Source: Prorocentrum cordatum
Taxonomy: Eukaryota > Sar > Dinophyceae > Prorocentrales > Prorocentraceae
Direction: 5' to 3'
NCBI GenBank assembly: GCA_963575745.1
Contig: CAUYUJ010016295.1
Coordinates: forward strand, 62,001-126,000
DNA: 64,000 nt
Shown here: positions 49,458-59,650 of the stretch, in pieces
How positions within the stretch are numbered: position 1 is the stretch's first letter
Layout: the number at the start of each line of letters is the position of its first letter
Notes under the pieces: generated by a model
Told to the model about the DNA's origin: nothing
Seen by the model: only the letters and a program-made list of their open reading frames with translations
The model's database searches: none
Translations under genes and position numbers: made by a program

Positions 49458-52400
49458 TCGCTCGGCATCGTCCAGCCTATCCCAATCCCCACTGGGCCGT
49501 GGCATCGGAGCCACATCATCCCACTGTCCCAGGTGGGGGCATAGGCTCTCGAAGCCCGAAGGGAGCACAGCCTAGATCCCCATCTAGGTGGGCAAGTGGG
49601 CCAGTGGGGCCCAGGCCACGCCAGTAGGGGTAGGGATCGGTTGATCGAGCCTCACAGAGGGGCAAGAAGATGGACATGAAGAGGGCCAGGCGCGCGGCGT
49701 CCCGCATCTGCGACCCGAGGCACTCGGGGAACACGACATGACATAACCATACACTTCCGGATGTCCGCGCAAATTTCGCGGATCGGCGCTGGAGCCTCCT
49801 GGCGGCGCTTCCGGCGCCGCCTCTAACGCGCTCCGCGAAACCAGGGAAGGGGGGTACAGCGCCGATCCGAGAACTCTGCGCGGACCTCTGACAGTTCGTG
49901 TGTGCTTCATGTTTTGCTCCTCTAGGTACAGCTGCAGGGACTTCTACGAGGACGTCACCGCGGCCTTCCCCGAGCTTGGCCTCTACCTGTGCGGCGACAT
50001 GACCAGCGGGCGCGCCGGCGAGGACGAGTACCAGCGCACGCTGGGCGCCATGTTCTGCTTCTTCTGGATGATGCGGCTGCACCTCGACGGCGCCCACTCG
50101 TTCTGCTTCGGGCTGGACGAGAACTGGAAGCCGCGCCAGAAGCCCTACGACAACAGCTCCGAGGCCATGGCGGAGTGGGAGCGCCGGAGCGCGTTCCATC
50201 GGGATGCCGAGTGGGCGTCGCTGGAGCTGCTGCTGGTCAACGCTGGGCTGCTGGAGGAGGCCACGCCGCCCGAGCTGCAGCCGGCGCGCAAGCGGAGCTT
50301 CCTCGAGCTCGCGTCCAAGAGGGCCTACGTGCTGCGGAAGCACGACGTGGAGCGGACGCTGGCCATGCTGGTCCTCACCGCCATCCACGACATCATGAAG
50401 ATTCATTGGGTTACGCCGCACCGCCGACCCCTTGGGGCGGCAGCAGGAGTGAAAGACGGAGTTCGCAGAACGCGCGCGATCGCTGGGCAATCTTAGGGTT
50501 TCGGCCTGTCTTACGTAGCGTGTGGGGTTCACCGGGGGAGCCTTGTAGGGCATCGTTTTCAAGTTTTTCGTGGTCTTATGTGGGTTTCTTGGGGCCTTCA
50601 CGGGGCCTGTCCCAGGCTTCCTGTTCCACCCCCTGGATAGGTTCGGGGATCGTTGGGACCCACCTGGGGGTGCGTCCGGCCAGAAGTTCGAGAGTGGACC
50701 CAGCTGTGTCGACGAGGAGCTTCCTGAAGGCCCAGAGGGGGCGTAGAGCGCCAACGAACTAGGAGTCTCATGCCTCGAGCCTCGATCCACCCCGTGTTCC
50801 TTCCTTTGCGAAGGGGTAGCACTGGCCAGGGAGGTCGATGCTCATCCCAGGCCCTCGGCGGTGGTCCCGGGCACCGAAAACGGTTCCCGGAGGCTGAATT
50901 CGAGAAGATGCCTCGGGTGGCCATGGAAGTCTGTGAGACATCGGCGGCGACGACGAAATGTTTTTTTGCCCACGATGTGGCCAGCCAGATTCGATTTTCC
51001 ACCGTCAGTGGCTCTGTGATGATTTGGAGGTTGCCCAGACCCGTGCAGAGGCGATCGCCCAGGATATCATAGATGCTGCACGAGCGAGCCCCCCAGAAGA
51101 ACATGTTTTCTGGTCTCGCCTGATGATGGCCCAGCCAGATTTAGAGGACTTCCCTCTCCCCTCGACGGCGACGGACCCTCTCCTTCAGGACGGCGACGGC
51201 AGGCCATTATCACTCCAAGAGTTTGTAGAGCTGAGCGAGAGTTGCGATGTAGTCGTGGACGGCTCGGCTACGCAGTGCATCATAAAAAATTTACGCCGAG
51301 CTAGTTTTGCCGCGGTTTTCCTGGAGCCAGGTCCTGAGTACAAGATCAGGACCCGACTCATGGCCCCAAGTTGGCCAACGATCCCGCAAACTCCCCAGGC
51401 TGCGGAAAATGTTGGTCTTGCCACTGTTTGTGCGTTCGCGTCTGGTTTGAGCACCCTTCACAGTGATTGCAAAGGGGCCATCCGCTTGCACAATGCTGCG
51501 GATGCGGCCCAGCTCGGGCCCAAGCATATGTTTGCGGGAGTGCGTAGGGCTGCGCAGCAGGCTTTGGTTTCGACGCCGCGGGTGAGGCCCTCTACACCCC
51601 AGCCCACAGATCGGAACAAGTAGTTCAAGAGCTCCCACCAGAGGAGCGCAGGATTGCTCTGGGCAATGCCGACGCCGACCGATTGGCGAAGCATGCGCTC
51701 TCCCTTCACCCCCAAGCGTCAGCTGCTGATCTGGCTGAGCTGGATAGGCGGGTGAAGCTCCTTCTGGACTGTGCGAAAATGTTCGGGGCAGTGCTCCCGC
51801 CTTTTCCCAAGTTAGATTTTGTTCGGCCCCCTCCTGCGGCCCGCCTCCCAAAGGTGAAGACACCGCCAGACTGGCACGAATGGGAGGAGCTCGAGGACAG
51901 AGGGGTTTTTCGATGCAGCAGGTGCTTTCTGGTCTCTTTCGAGAGCGATGCCCGACCTATGAACGGTTGTTCTGGGCCCCCTACTGCTCTCAGACGCCTC
52001 GAAGGTGCTGAGACAGAGAGGCGCCATCGGTTGGGTTTTGCTGTACTAAAGGAGACCCGCAAGCCGCTCTTTTTCTGTACCAGATGTGGAGCGTACACCA
52101 GCAGACGCTGCCACTTGCTCGGCCAGATGTGTCTCGGAGAGCTTGGCACCTCAGGAGAAGGTGCCATCAAGCGCATTCGAGAGGGCCTCCATCCTCATTA
52201 TCGTAAGAATCCTGAGGGTGATGATGCTGTTGCACCATGCAGGCAGCCGCCTAAGTCGGTGCTCCTGGCCCCTCCTGGCCCCGCCTCAGCAGGCAAGGCT
52301 CGCTTAGTCGACAACGATCGGCTGCGGGCCCTGGCTGAGCGCATTCGGGCCAAGGAACCAGCCGCATGATCGCGGCCACAGATCGGGATGTTCTGCCTCA

Positions 52401-55400
52401 GGCTGTCTGGTCCTTCTCCTTTTTTTTTTCTTCTTCTTCTTTTTCTTATTATTCTCCTTCTTCTCGATCGAGGTAGATGCCCGCGGCAGTTCCGGCCGCC
52501 TTTTCCAGCCAGTGTTGTTTGAAGAGCTTATGTTTCAGATAGGTGTCGGTCTCCGGCGGCCGTTGCCGGGCCCCCGGAGTCTCAGAACCGGACGGACCTG
52601 GGGCGACGGCGGGTCCAAGGATCGGAGGTGGATTGACCTCCTACCCTGACGCGTCGATTCAGGAATTGGCCGTTTTCGATCCGCGAGAGAGCGTCGCGGT
52701 CGTCGTTTTTGCGGGTCCAGGTCCGTCGGTCTCGGTCCCAGGCCGCTTCCACTGAGGGGAGGTTTGCTACAGGAAGGTTCGTCCACCTCCGAAGGGAAAG
52801 GTTCGGGGAGCGAATTTGTGCGAAGTGGCCCGTCGGACTCGGGAGGTTCGTTGTGGTTGGGGGTTCCGGGCCTCTCCCCTGTCGCCGCGGTTGGATGCCT
52901 TTGGGAAAACGGTTGCAACTAGATTCCAGGAAGGGTGTGTAGGGCCCATGGTGAACGATTTCTGTTGCAGAGTCTTAGTCTTTTCAGTTTCTTCGTTATT
53001 TTCGTCGTCGAAGGGCCGCCTCCGGGTCCCGGGGCCTGTGGGTCCCTGTCAGGGCCTCTTGGGTGATTTAGGCGCCCTTTCATGTTTTCTCGGGGCGAAG
53101 TGCTCGAATTCTCCATTCGGGTTTCCCTTCTTACCCTCCGCTTGGGGCCGTCCCAGGGCTCTCCCCGGCGGTTTGGGGGCCCTGTTGGGGCCCGTTTGTG
53201 CCGTCCGGGAGCCTTCTTGGAGGCATGCGCGGGCTTGTGGGTTGATTTTGGAGGCTTTTTGGGCCGCTGTGGGATTCGTGAAAGCTCAAGAAGCGAATGT
53301 GTTAAACTTACATGTTTCCCTTCGGGAAGGGGCCGAGGTTTGGTTTTGCCGGGCCTCTCGGGCGCGGCCTCGTGGCGCGTTGGGGCGTCTAGGGGGCCTC
53401 GGGTGTGAGCTGGAGGCAATGGCAGGCGTCTTGGAGCGATCTCCTCACGAGTCGCAATTCGCGCTCTGGAGCCGTCGGGGGAGCCTTGTGGGACCTCTTT
53501 GGGGTCTTTTTGGGGGCCGTCCTGGGGCCGTCCTGAGTCGATTGGGTGGCTTCTGGGGCCTCTTGGCGTCCATTTGGGTTGTCTTGGGGTCCTTTGGGGG
53601 GCCTTTTTGGGTCGCATTGGGTCGATCTGGAAGGCTTCTTGGGCTGTTGTGGGCCTCGTGAAAGCCGAAGGGGCGAACGTGCTGGAAATGTATGTTTGCC
53701 ATAGAGAATGAAACGCTCTTTGCTTTTGGAATGCCTCTTGGGACGTCTCCGGGTGGTTTCTTGGGGCGTTTTGAGGGCCCGTAGGACCGCCGGGAGGCGA
53801 TCTGGAGCGTCTTGGCGCGATCTCTCGACGACACGTAGCCCTCGTGGGCCATCCAGGGGGGGGGCCTTTGGGGACCCTCTTGGCCCATTTTGGGGCCCTC
53901 TTGAGGCCGTCCTGCGGCTCTCCTGGGCCGATGCGTTTGTTTCTGGGGCCTTCGCGGGGCCCTCGCTGGCCGTCTTGGAGCCTTGGGGCCTCTTGGGTTA
54001 TCTAGTCGCTCTTGGATGCTTCTTGGGCCGTTGTAGGCCTCGTGGAAGCCCAAGAGGCGAATGTACTGAACATGCATGTTTTCCCAATGGAATTTTGCGA
54101 TTTTTGATTTGTAGGGCTTCGTGGAGCGCCTCGTAGCAGCTTTGTCAAACGTCTCGGGGGCCTGTGGGGAAGCGTCTGCAGGCAATTTGGGGCGGTTTGG
54201 ACCGAAGCGTCCCCCTCGTGGGCCGTCCAGGCGGCCTTTGAGGACCGTCTTGGCCCGTTGTGGGGCTCTCGTGGGACCGTCCTGCGAGTGTCCTGGGCCA
54301 TTGCTGCGGTTCCTGAGGCCTTCGTGGTGCGCCTTGAAGCCGTCGTGGAGCCTTTTTGAAAGCCTATTGGGGTGTCGGGGGTCGAACTTGGAGGTTGACT
54401 GGGCAGTTGTAGGCCTCGTGGAAGCCCAAGAAGCGAATGTACTGAAAATGCATGCTTTCTTTAGGGAATGGGACACATTGTTCTTCTGGAGGCCCTCTTG
54501 GAGCGCCTCGTGGTCGCGTTTTCACTGATGGGGCCGTTTGGAGGCAATCTTGGGCGGTTTGGACCGAATCGTCCCCCGTGTGGGCCGTCTGGGCAGCCTT
54601 TTGGGACCCTTTTGGCCCGTTTTGGAGCCCTCTTGGGACCGTCCTGCGGCTCTCCCGGGCCGTTGCTATGGTTTCTGGAGCCTTCGCGGATCGTTTGGAA
54701 GCCGTTGTGGAGCCTTTTTTGGGGCCTCTCGTGCTGCGGAGGCTCGATCTTGGAGGCTTCTTGGGCCGTTGTGGGCCGCGTGGAAGCCCAAAAGGAGAAT
54801 GTGTTGAAAGTGTACGTTTTCCCTTGGGAATGGGACGATTTTTGCTTCTGGAGGGCCTCCGCGGGGCGCCTCGTAGTACTTTTTCGACAGTCTTTGGGAC
54901 TGATGGGACCGTCAGGAGGCAATCTTCGGCGTTTTGGAACGATCTTCCGTCGATTCGTAGCTGTCTTGGACCGTTCTGGGACCCTTTGGACCTTTTTGGC
55001 CCGTTTTGGGGCCTCCTGAGGCTCCAAGTGCGCGGCCGGCACCTTTGCCCCCCCCACCCCCCCTCCGAACCAGCCGGACCTGCCCCCAAGGGAAGGGTTT
55101 TGGGAGGGGGGAAGCATCTCACACGCCGTGACACCAAGTGGTCGGCGGACTGTGCAGCTCTTGCCCACTGTGAGTAAGAAGCACGGGACCTTCCGCGGTT
55201 ACAAGATTGGCGAGGTGATCAACGACCACGACGCTGCGCTTGCTTACATTCTCGAGCACCACCCGAGCGTGCTCCCGTCGTACGCGGCACTCCCCCGAGA
55301 ACAGCAGGAGAGCATCAAGTTCACCCAGAGCAAGATGGAGTACAATATGGGCTGGCTGGTGCAGGCAGAGGCGCCCCCGGGAGCCCTCTTCCGGAAGTTC

Positions 55401-55651
55401 AAGCGCGTCATTGCGTCCGGCCAGGCATCTCCGCAGGACCTTGCCTTCTATTTTACGCACTGGTTCACAGACTTAGCTGGCGCCGAGCCGTTCCCGACGG
55501 AGGGCTGCGAGAAGTTCGTGCTTAAGTTCCCCAAGCATGTCCTGAACCAGTTCCTGCTGTCGTTTTCCATCGTGCAGAACATAAGCGTTCCCGGCGCCAC
55601 CGAGGCGAGGGTGTACGAGGATTACCTCCAGTGGCGGTGGGACAGCCACAG
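49142..55651 (+). CDS. HD-motif conserved gene, partial, three exons seen
   Basis: Exons: about 49142-49267, 49926-50409, 55158 to about 55651. Joins: ESLM-R-YSCRDFYEDV (phase 2; GTCATT donor, CTCCTCTAG acceptor) and DIMKIHW-LLPTVSKKHG (phase 0; GTTACG donor, GTGCAG acceptor). The protein, about 365 residues here, reads FYEDVTAAFPELGLYLCGDM, QRTLGAMFCFFWMMRLHLDG, LAMLVLTAIHDIMKI, INDHDAALAYILEHHPSVLP, KFTQSKMEYNMGWLVQAEAP, FYFTHWFTDLAGAEPFP and ends YEDYLQWRWDSH. The H-D of AIHDIMK and later H and D of HWFTDLAG are reminiscent of an HD-type metal site; that is inference. I know closely similar dinoflagellate proteins without a function. The 3' end probably uses a GC donor at 55652; more exons lie beyond. 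Confidence 0.72.
49471..49646. mobile_element. Foldback element inside an intron
   Basis: Outer arms CCTATCCCAATCCCCACTGG and (reverse complement of the right) CCGATCCCTACCCCTACTGG; inner arms CACTGTCCCAGGTGGGGGCA and CACTTGCCCACCTAGATGGG. It folds over about 75 bp per arm. Confidence 0.7.
49763..49886. mobile_element. MITE family F2, copy in intron
   Basis: Ends TCCGCGCAAATTTCGCGGAT and GATCCGAGAACTCTGCGCGG; centre GGCGCTGGAGCCTCCTGGCG and ACCAGGGAAGGGGGGTACAG. Ends just 40 bases before the exon acceptor. Confidence 0.7.
50770..52369 (+). pseudogene. 5'-truncated LINE, family B: linker, RNase H, zinc-binding C-terminus
   Basis: Frame 50958-51623 starts CPRCGQPDSIFHRQWLC, a complete CxxC...HxxxxC cluster, then VVDGSATQ (first RNase H Asp), TPQAAENVGL (Glu) and HSDCKGAIRL (Asp). 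It stops at 51623. A second frame (51683-52369, protein-like from about 51640) has GNADADRLAKHALS, the last RNase H block, FRCSRCF and FFCTRCGAYTSRRCHLLGQMC, and ends ALAERIRAKEPAA before TGA. One frameshift near 51600 is enough to join them. The RT is missing, as in 5'-truncated insertions. It has the same orientation as the host gene and is much less decayed than the LINE at the left edge; the sequences are not close. Confidence 0.75.
52370..53019. other. LINE 3' flank and intron spacer
   Basis: Contains a T-rich/TTC-rich tract (52412-52466) that may be the LINE 3' tail. No gene is seen. Confidence 0.4.
53020..55020. repeat. ~375-bp tandem repeat, about five units
   Basis: The marker TGTGGGCCTCGTGGAAGCCC (and variants) followed by AGGCGAATGTACTGAAAATG is at 53268, 53648, 54032, 54408 and 54770, giving periods of 380, 384, 376 and 362. 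Between markers lies GGGGCC/CTTTTTGG-rich sequence like that at 38.7-38.95 kb. Long minus-strand frames (343, 257, 235 codons) are shifted readings of the repeat. Confidence 0.9.
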
Positions 55652-55870
55652 GCCAGGATCCGCTTCGATCCGATCGGCCCGAGTCGATACAGATCTCGGC
55701 TGGCCCGATCCGCTTCGATCTCGATGTTCCGACGATGCGATGCGGCCCGATGCCCGCATGGGCGCGTCCGTGCATCCACGCGTGGCCGATCCGACTCGAT
55801 TCCGACCCCGCGCCGATGCTCGACGGTGCGTCCAGGTGGACGTGAGCGGGGGCAGGGGGCCTTACAGTTG
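55652..55870. repeat. CGATCCGCTTCGATC repeats and dispersed element F12, copy 1
   Basis: CCGATCCGCTTCGATCTCGA and variants recur three times. TCGATGTTCCGACGATGCGA...GCATGGGCGC...CCGTGCATCC (55720-55800) is matched at 57049-57119. Confidence 0.6.
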
Positions 55871-56234
55871 AAACCCATGCCAAGAAACACCCTGCTTGCC
55901 TCCAGGGTGCCCTGGGTGTCTTGGGTTTCGAGGGTTTTGCGACGGAGCGCGCGACGCTCCCACACCAGAAATCGATGAACGTCCTGGGGTTTCAGGGTTG
56001 GCGTTCTGGTGGAAGGTTTCTTGTGGTCGAGCTCTTACTGTATCACAAATCGGCCGGGCTTCTCACCAAGGGAGGAAAAACCACCTGGACCGCACAATTG
56101 GCGTTTACGAAACGGCCCTGGGCGTTTACTAAACAGCCCTGCCCTGTTTGATTCCTTCTTTGGGTGCGCTTACGAAACGGCTTCGCGTGTCGGGGTGGTT
56201 CTTATCGGGGTGGATTTTCTGCCTTCTATCTTCG
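55871..56234. other. Spacer, nothing recognised
   Basis: Holds a weak hairpin (GAAACCCA / TGGGTTTC at 55870-55930) and direct repeats of CGTTTACKAAACRGCCCTG at 56103 and 56122. No gene. Confidence 0.4.
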
Positions 56235-56411
56235 ACTACACGTAAGAGTGACCTTTCGCCGGGGTGACCTTTGGTGCGGGCCCAATGGGGTCCCCCGATC
56301 GCCGAGAGCGATGGGGCAGGAGCGTCTGGCGCGCTTGTGTTCGGCCCTCGCGCGGCCCTCCAAAAGCCGCGCACCAAAGGTCACTCTTACCCGGGGTCAC
56401 TCTTGCGTGTA
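56235..56411. mobile_element. MITE family F9, copy 1
   Basis: CTACACGTAAGAGTGACCTT and, reverse-complemented right end, CTACACGCAAGAGTGACCCC; the inner GTGACCTTTGGTGCG is also mirrored. 177 bp. Confidence 0.8.
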
Positions 56412-56514
56412 GCCGATATCCCAGAAGCCCTCCAGCTCTCTCAGAAGCCGCCTCTGCATTCGGAGACGGCTGATAGGCAGCTTCTCCAGAGGCCGGAGGC
56501 CCTCCGCTGCTTCT

Positions 56515-57014
56515 GAGTCGGGGCTACGGGAGACGGGGGTCAGTGCAAACGGGGGTCAGCCAGGGCACCCTGGAATCCTCCTCCTCCTCCACCTCCTCCT
56601 CCTGCCCATCCTCCTCCTCCTCCTCCTCCTCCTCCTCCTCCTCCTCCTCCTCCTCCTCTCCTCCTCCTCCTCCTCCTCCTCCTCCTCCTCCTCCTCCTCC
56701 TCCTCCTCCCCTTCTCTGGGCTCTGGGGTTATCGTCTTCCGAGGGCTGGGGGCCCAATTTCTCAGATTTCCTCAGAATTCCCAGAGTCAGCCATGTTCAC
56801 GCAGGATCCTGCAGGATCCTGCGAAGACCCCCCCTGGCTGACCCGGGTTAGCGAGCCGCTCGTTGCCACGGGGAGGCCGCGCATATTGGCTGACCCAGGT
56901 TTGCGAAGACCTGCGCTGCAGTTTTTTTTTCCTGCATTCCAGGTTTTTGGTGTCCTGCTGACCCGGGTCTGGATTGACCCGGGTTGGATTGACCCGGGTC
57001 AGAAGATCCCCGAC
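56515..57014. mobile_element. Inverted-repeat element family F4, copy 2
   Basis: Begins GAGTCGGGGCTACGGGAGAC, then GGGGGTCAGTGCAAACGGGG as copy 1, and ends GACCCGGGTCAGAAGATCCC. It contains a (CTC)n array (56575-56712) absent from copy 1 and the same CAGGATCCTGCAGGATCCTG core. Confidence 0.7.
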
Positions 57015-57048
57015 TGAGAAGGCCAGCGGGCTCTGACTTCCACCGAAT

Positions 57049-57119
57049 TTCGATGCTCCGACGATGCGATGCTCGCATGGGCGCTGCCGTGCATCCCAGC
57101 GCGGCCGATGCGATTCGAG
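57049..57119. mobile_element. Dispersed element F12, copy 2
   Basis: TTCGATGCTCCGACGATGCG, GCATGGGCGC, CCGTGCATCC and GGCCGATGCGATTCGA follow the order of copy 1. Confidence 0.6.
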
Positions 57120-57420
57120 TAAAGTCGGGCGTGTCCCTCAACAGGAGGACTGCTCAAAATATTGGCAAACACAGTCAAATCTTGAGATGTGTAAATTTTG
57201 GGCATTCTTCTGTAGTTTTCATGCTTCGCCCACAATCGTTTGTACACCTTAGGCGATGCTTACGAAAACTCAAATTTTCGGCCAGAGTCTCGATTATTCT
57301 TAATGTTTCAATGTAAATCCTAAGATTTGAATAGAAATTCTGGGTTTTTATTCACGTTCTGAGACTATGCCCATGATTTCTTAAGCATTTCGCAGGGTGT
57401 AGGGGGACATGCCCGACCTG
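57120..57420. mobile_element. MITE family F3 copy interrupted by F1
   Basis: TAAAGTCGGGCGTGTCCCTC at the left and GGGGGACATGCCCGACCT at the right are F3 ends. The length (301) is 140 more than other F3 copies, and the extra part contains the F1 element. Confidence 0.5.
57243..57401. mobile_element. MITE family F1, copy 2
   Basis: 159 bp, same inverted ends and interior as 5011-5179. Confidence 0.8.
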
Positions 57421-57701
57421 AGATTCGAGCCAGACCCCGCGCCGGTGCGGCCCGATGCGACGCCCGCTCCCGGCCGACCCTTGCGTCCCGACGCGGTGCT
57501 GGCCGGGCCTGCCGCAGGCCAGCGCTGGGGCCGGCGCCGACGGGCAGAGGCTCTCAGGGGCAACGGCGAGGGGGGGTGGCGTCCTCCCTGAGGAGGGGGG
57601 TGGCATCGACCCCCCGACCTCGAAGCAGAACGTCGAGGACGAAGAAGCAGAAGAAGCAGAAGAAGAAGAAGAAGAGACGGCATAAGCAGAAACTTGTGTC
57701 G
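57421..57701. other. Spacer with (AGA)n, nothing recognised
   Basis: GAAGAAGCAGAAGAAG array at 57640-57680. Frames are low-complexity. Confidence 0.45.
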
Positions 57702-57824
57702 CGCCGCGCGGACTTCTCGGGTCGGCGCTGGACCCCCCTGGCGGCGCCTCTCACTGCGCCCCTGGCGCGCGCGGCGCGCCGGCGAGGGAGGTGAGGCGCG
57801 GATCCCAGAAGTCCGCGCGGAGCT
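57702..57824. mobile_element. MITE family F2, copy
   Basis: GCCGCGCGGACTTCTCGGGT and the right end GATCCCAGAAGTCCGCGCGG pair as inverted ends; centre GGCGCTGGACCCCCCTGGCG. Confidence 0.75.
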
Positions 57825-57856
57825 CCAACAGTTCATTTTCGTGTGGTTCTTTGCTC

Positions 57857-58019
57857 ACCACCCACCAAACCACCCCAACCCAACCCGAAGGGTCAGATTT
57901 ACCCTCGATTTCTAGTGGGGGGGGGGTCCGGGAACATCGAGAAAACACATATGGAACCCGTACCCCCCCCAACCCGAAATTCGGGTCTTCGGGTTGGGTT
58001 GGGGTGGTCTGGTAGGTAG
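57857..58019. mobile_element. MITE F10, AACCCAACCCGAA inverted ends
   Basis: CCACCCCAACCCAACCCGAA and TTCGGGTTGGGTTGGGGTGG are perfect inverted repeats; outward CACCCACCAAA / TCTGGTAGGTAG continue imperfectly. 163 bp. Only copy in the window. Not telomeric, because the unit is not tandem. Confidence 0.8.
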
Positions 58020-58234
58020 TCATTTGTTCCTGTGGAAAAGACGATCATGGCGATCTTGGCCCCTGGGCTCCGACAGTGGTATAGCACTCGCTGTCGTCGC
58101 TGCTGTCCGGAGGAGCGGGACATCGGCACAAGCCGTAATTTTCAGAGGTCCGTGCGGACCTTCGAGCGTTTATGTTTGCGCGTGTTTGTTTCCCCTCTGC
58201 AGTCCACGTGCCTGGTAAGGACGCGCGCCCTCGT

Positions 58235-58372
58235 CTAGGGTGCCCTCGTGTCCTTGCCTCTGCGGCCCGTCCTTTATAATTTTCACTTGTCGCCCGCGGC
58301 TCAAAAGCCCCCAACTTCGGCCTCCAAGGGTCTTGCGTCCTTATCACCCGTCCTTAATACACGTCTTGATTG
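58235..58372. mobile_element. Dispersed element F7, copy 2
   Basis: Block order as at 42068-42200: CTAGGGTGCCCTCGTGTCCT, CCAACTTCGGCCTCCAAGG, CCTTATCACCCGTCCTTA. Confidence 0.7.
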
Positions 58373-58547
58373 TACCAATCGCCCAATGGTCGCCGGCCAG
58401 GACCGTGCGGGTTCTCACCATCAGGGGCCTGTCGCCGATCTATCGGCGATGTGTCCCCGATTCCAGGTCGACGTTTTCCCCCCCCACCCCCCTCCCCCCC
58501 GTTCGGATGTAACTCCTGGGAGGTCAAGTTCTGATTTAGCCCTGGTC

Positions 58548-58640
58548 CGAAATCCCGCTCAATCCCGCTCAATCCCGCTTAATCCGGCTTAATCCCGCTT
58601 AATCCCACTTAGTCCGGCTTAATCCCGCTTGATCCGAGGC
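58548..58640. repeat. AATCCCGCTT decamer tandem repeat
   Basis: Nine to ten units of 10 bases (AATCCCGCTC, AATCCCGCTT, AATCCGGCTT). Confidence 0.93.
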
Positions 58641-58790
58641 CCACTCTGGCGCAACAGCCCCCCAATGGGGCTTAATCCTCTATAGCCCTTCCGACGAAAA
58701 CCTCCCAGTAGTTGCCTCCTAACCCTCGAGCCAGTCCCTCCCTTCATCTCGAAGGAGAGAAAACATTTGCATAAGCATGGACCATCGAAG

Positions 58791-59150
58791 ATCCGTGCGG
58801 ATTTGTTTGATCGGCGCTGGGCCCCCCAAATCCGCGCCGTCCCTGGCGCGCTCCTCCTCCTCCTTCTCCTCCTCCTCCTCCTCCTCATCCTCCTCCTTTC
58901 CTTTCCTTTCCTTTCCTTTCCTTTCCTTTCCTTTCCTTTCCTTTCCTTTCCTTTCCTTTCCTTTCCTTTCCTTTCCTCCTCCTCCTCCTTCCCTCCTCCT
59001 GCTCCTCCTCCTCCTCCTCCTCCTTCTCCTCCTTCTCCTCCTCCTCCTCCTCCTCCTCCTCCTCCTCCTCCTCCTCCATCCCCCCGCGGCGCCCCTGGGG
59101 CGCTCGTGGGCCCAGGAGGGGAGGTCCGGCGCAGGAGTCCACGCGGACCG
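58791..59150. mobile_element. MITE family F2 copy expanded by microsatellites
   Basis: Left ATCCGTGCGGATTTGTTTGA and GATCGGCGCTGGGCCCCCC; right GTCCACGCGGACC. Between the halves lie (CTC)n, about sixteen CTTTC units (58895-58978), and (CTC)n again (58979-59082), so the element grew from about 125 to 360 bp. Confidence 0.75.
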
Positions 59151-59167
59151 TCGCAAGCAACAATATA

Positions 59168-59326
59168 TTTAAGTCGGGCCTGTGCCTCTACAGCTGGAAA
59201 GTTCAAAAATGGTAAAAAAATAGTCTGGGGACAATGTTTTGGGTGTGTTTGACAATTCTGGCGCGTTTTTCGACTATTTTTCGTCGTCGAAAAAAATCGG
59301 CCTGTAGGGGCACAGACCCGACCTAA
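59168..59326. mobile_element. MITE family F3, complete copy
   Basis: TTTAAGTCGGGCCTGTGCCT at the left and CTGTAGGGGCACAGACCCGA at the right are inverted repeats of about 25 bp. Interior ATAGTCTGGGGACAAT and a TTTTCGTCGTCGAAAA palindrome. 18 bp after an F2 copy. Confidence 0.75.
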
Positions 59327-59449
59327 GACTATATGCTTATGTCGTTCCCAGACGTCCGACGTCTCGTTTTTGGCCAGCATCCTGTGGTGTTATGTCTTCC
59401 TTTTGAAGAGACAGCGCCCCGCGTTCCTTCCTCCGTCCTCCGCCCTCCT

Positions 59450-59592
59450 TTTTCCTCCTCCTCCTCCTCCTCTTCTTTCTCTTCTCCTCTTCCTCCTCCT
59501 CCTCCTTCTCCTCCTCCTCTTCCTCCTCCTCCTCCTCCGTCTCCTCCTCCTCCTCCTCCTCGTCCTCCTCCTCCTCCTCCTCCTCCTCCCTT
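59450..59592. repeat. (CTC)n microsatellite
   Basis: CTC-rich with TTC and CGT steps. Confidence 0.93.
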
Positions 59593-59650
59593 CCTCTCTC
59601 TCCTCTCTCCTCCCATCCCTGTGTCTGCCCTCCGTATGGCAGCCATTTCG

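Larger units (their letters stand above)
49268..49925 (+). other. Intron between exons 1 and 2 of the HD-motif gene
   Basis: 658 bases, GT-AG. It holds (GTC/GCC)n (49283-49455), a foldback element (49471-49646) and an F2 MITE (49763-49886). Two direct copies of a TTTC-ACCGATCCCCGTCG block (49277, 49401) flank part of the microsatellite. Confidence 0.75.
50410..55157 (+). other. 4.75-kb intron of the HD-motif gene
   Basis: GT at 50410 and AG at 55156-55157 restore the frame in phase 0. The intron carries a LINE fragment (50770-52369) and a ~375-bp tandem repeat (53020-55020), which account for most of its length. Confidence 0.65.

Noticed and set aside
53445-54476. 343-codon minus-strand Pro/Lys-rich frame
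   Set aside because: Reading of the 375-bp intron repeat; unit lengths 380, 384, 376 and 362 shift the frame.
57857-58019. Telomere-like repeat AACCC
   Set aside because: Only two adjacent units on each arm of a foldback; dinoflagellate telomeres are a different tandem repeat.
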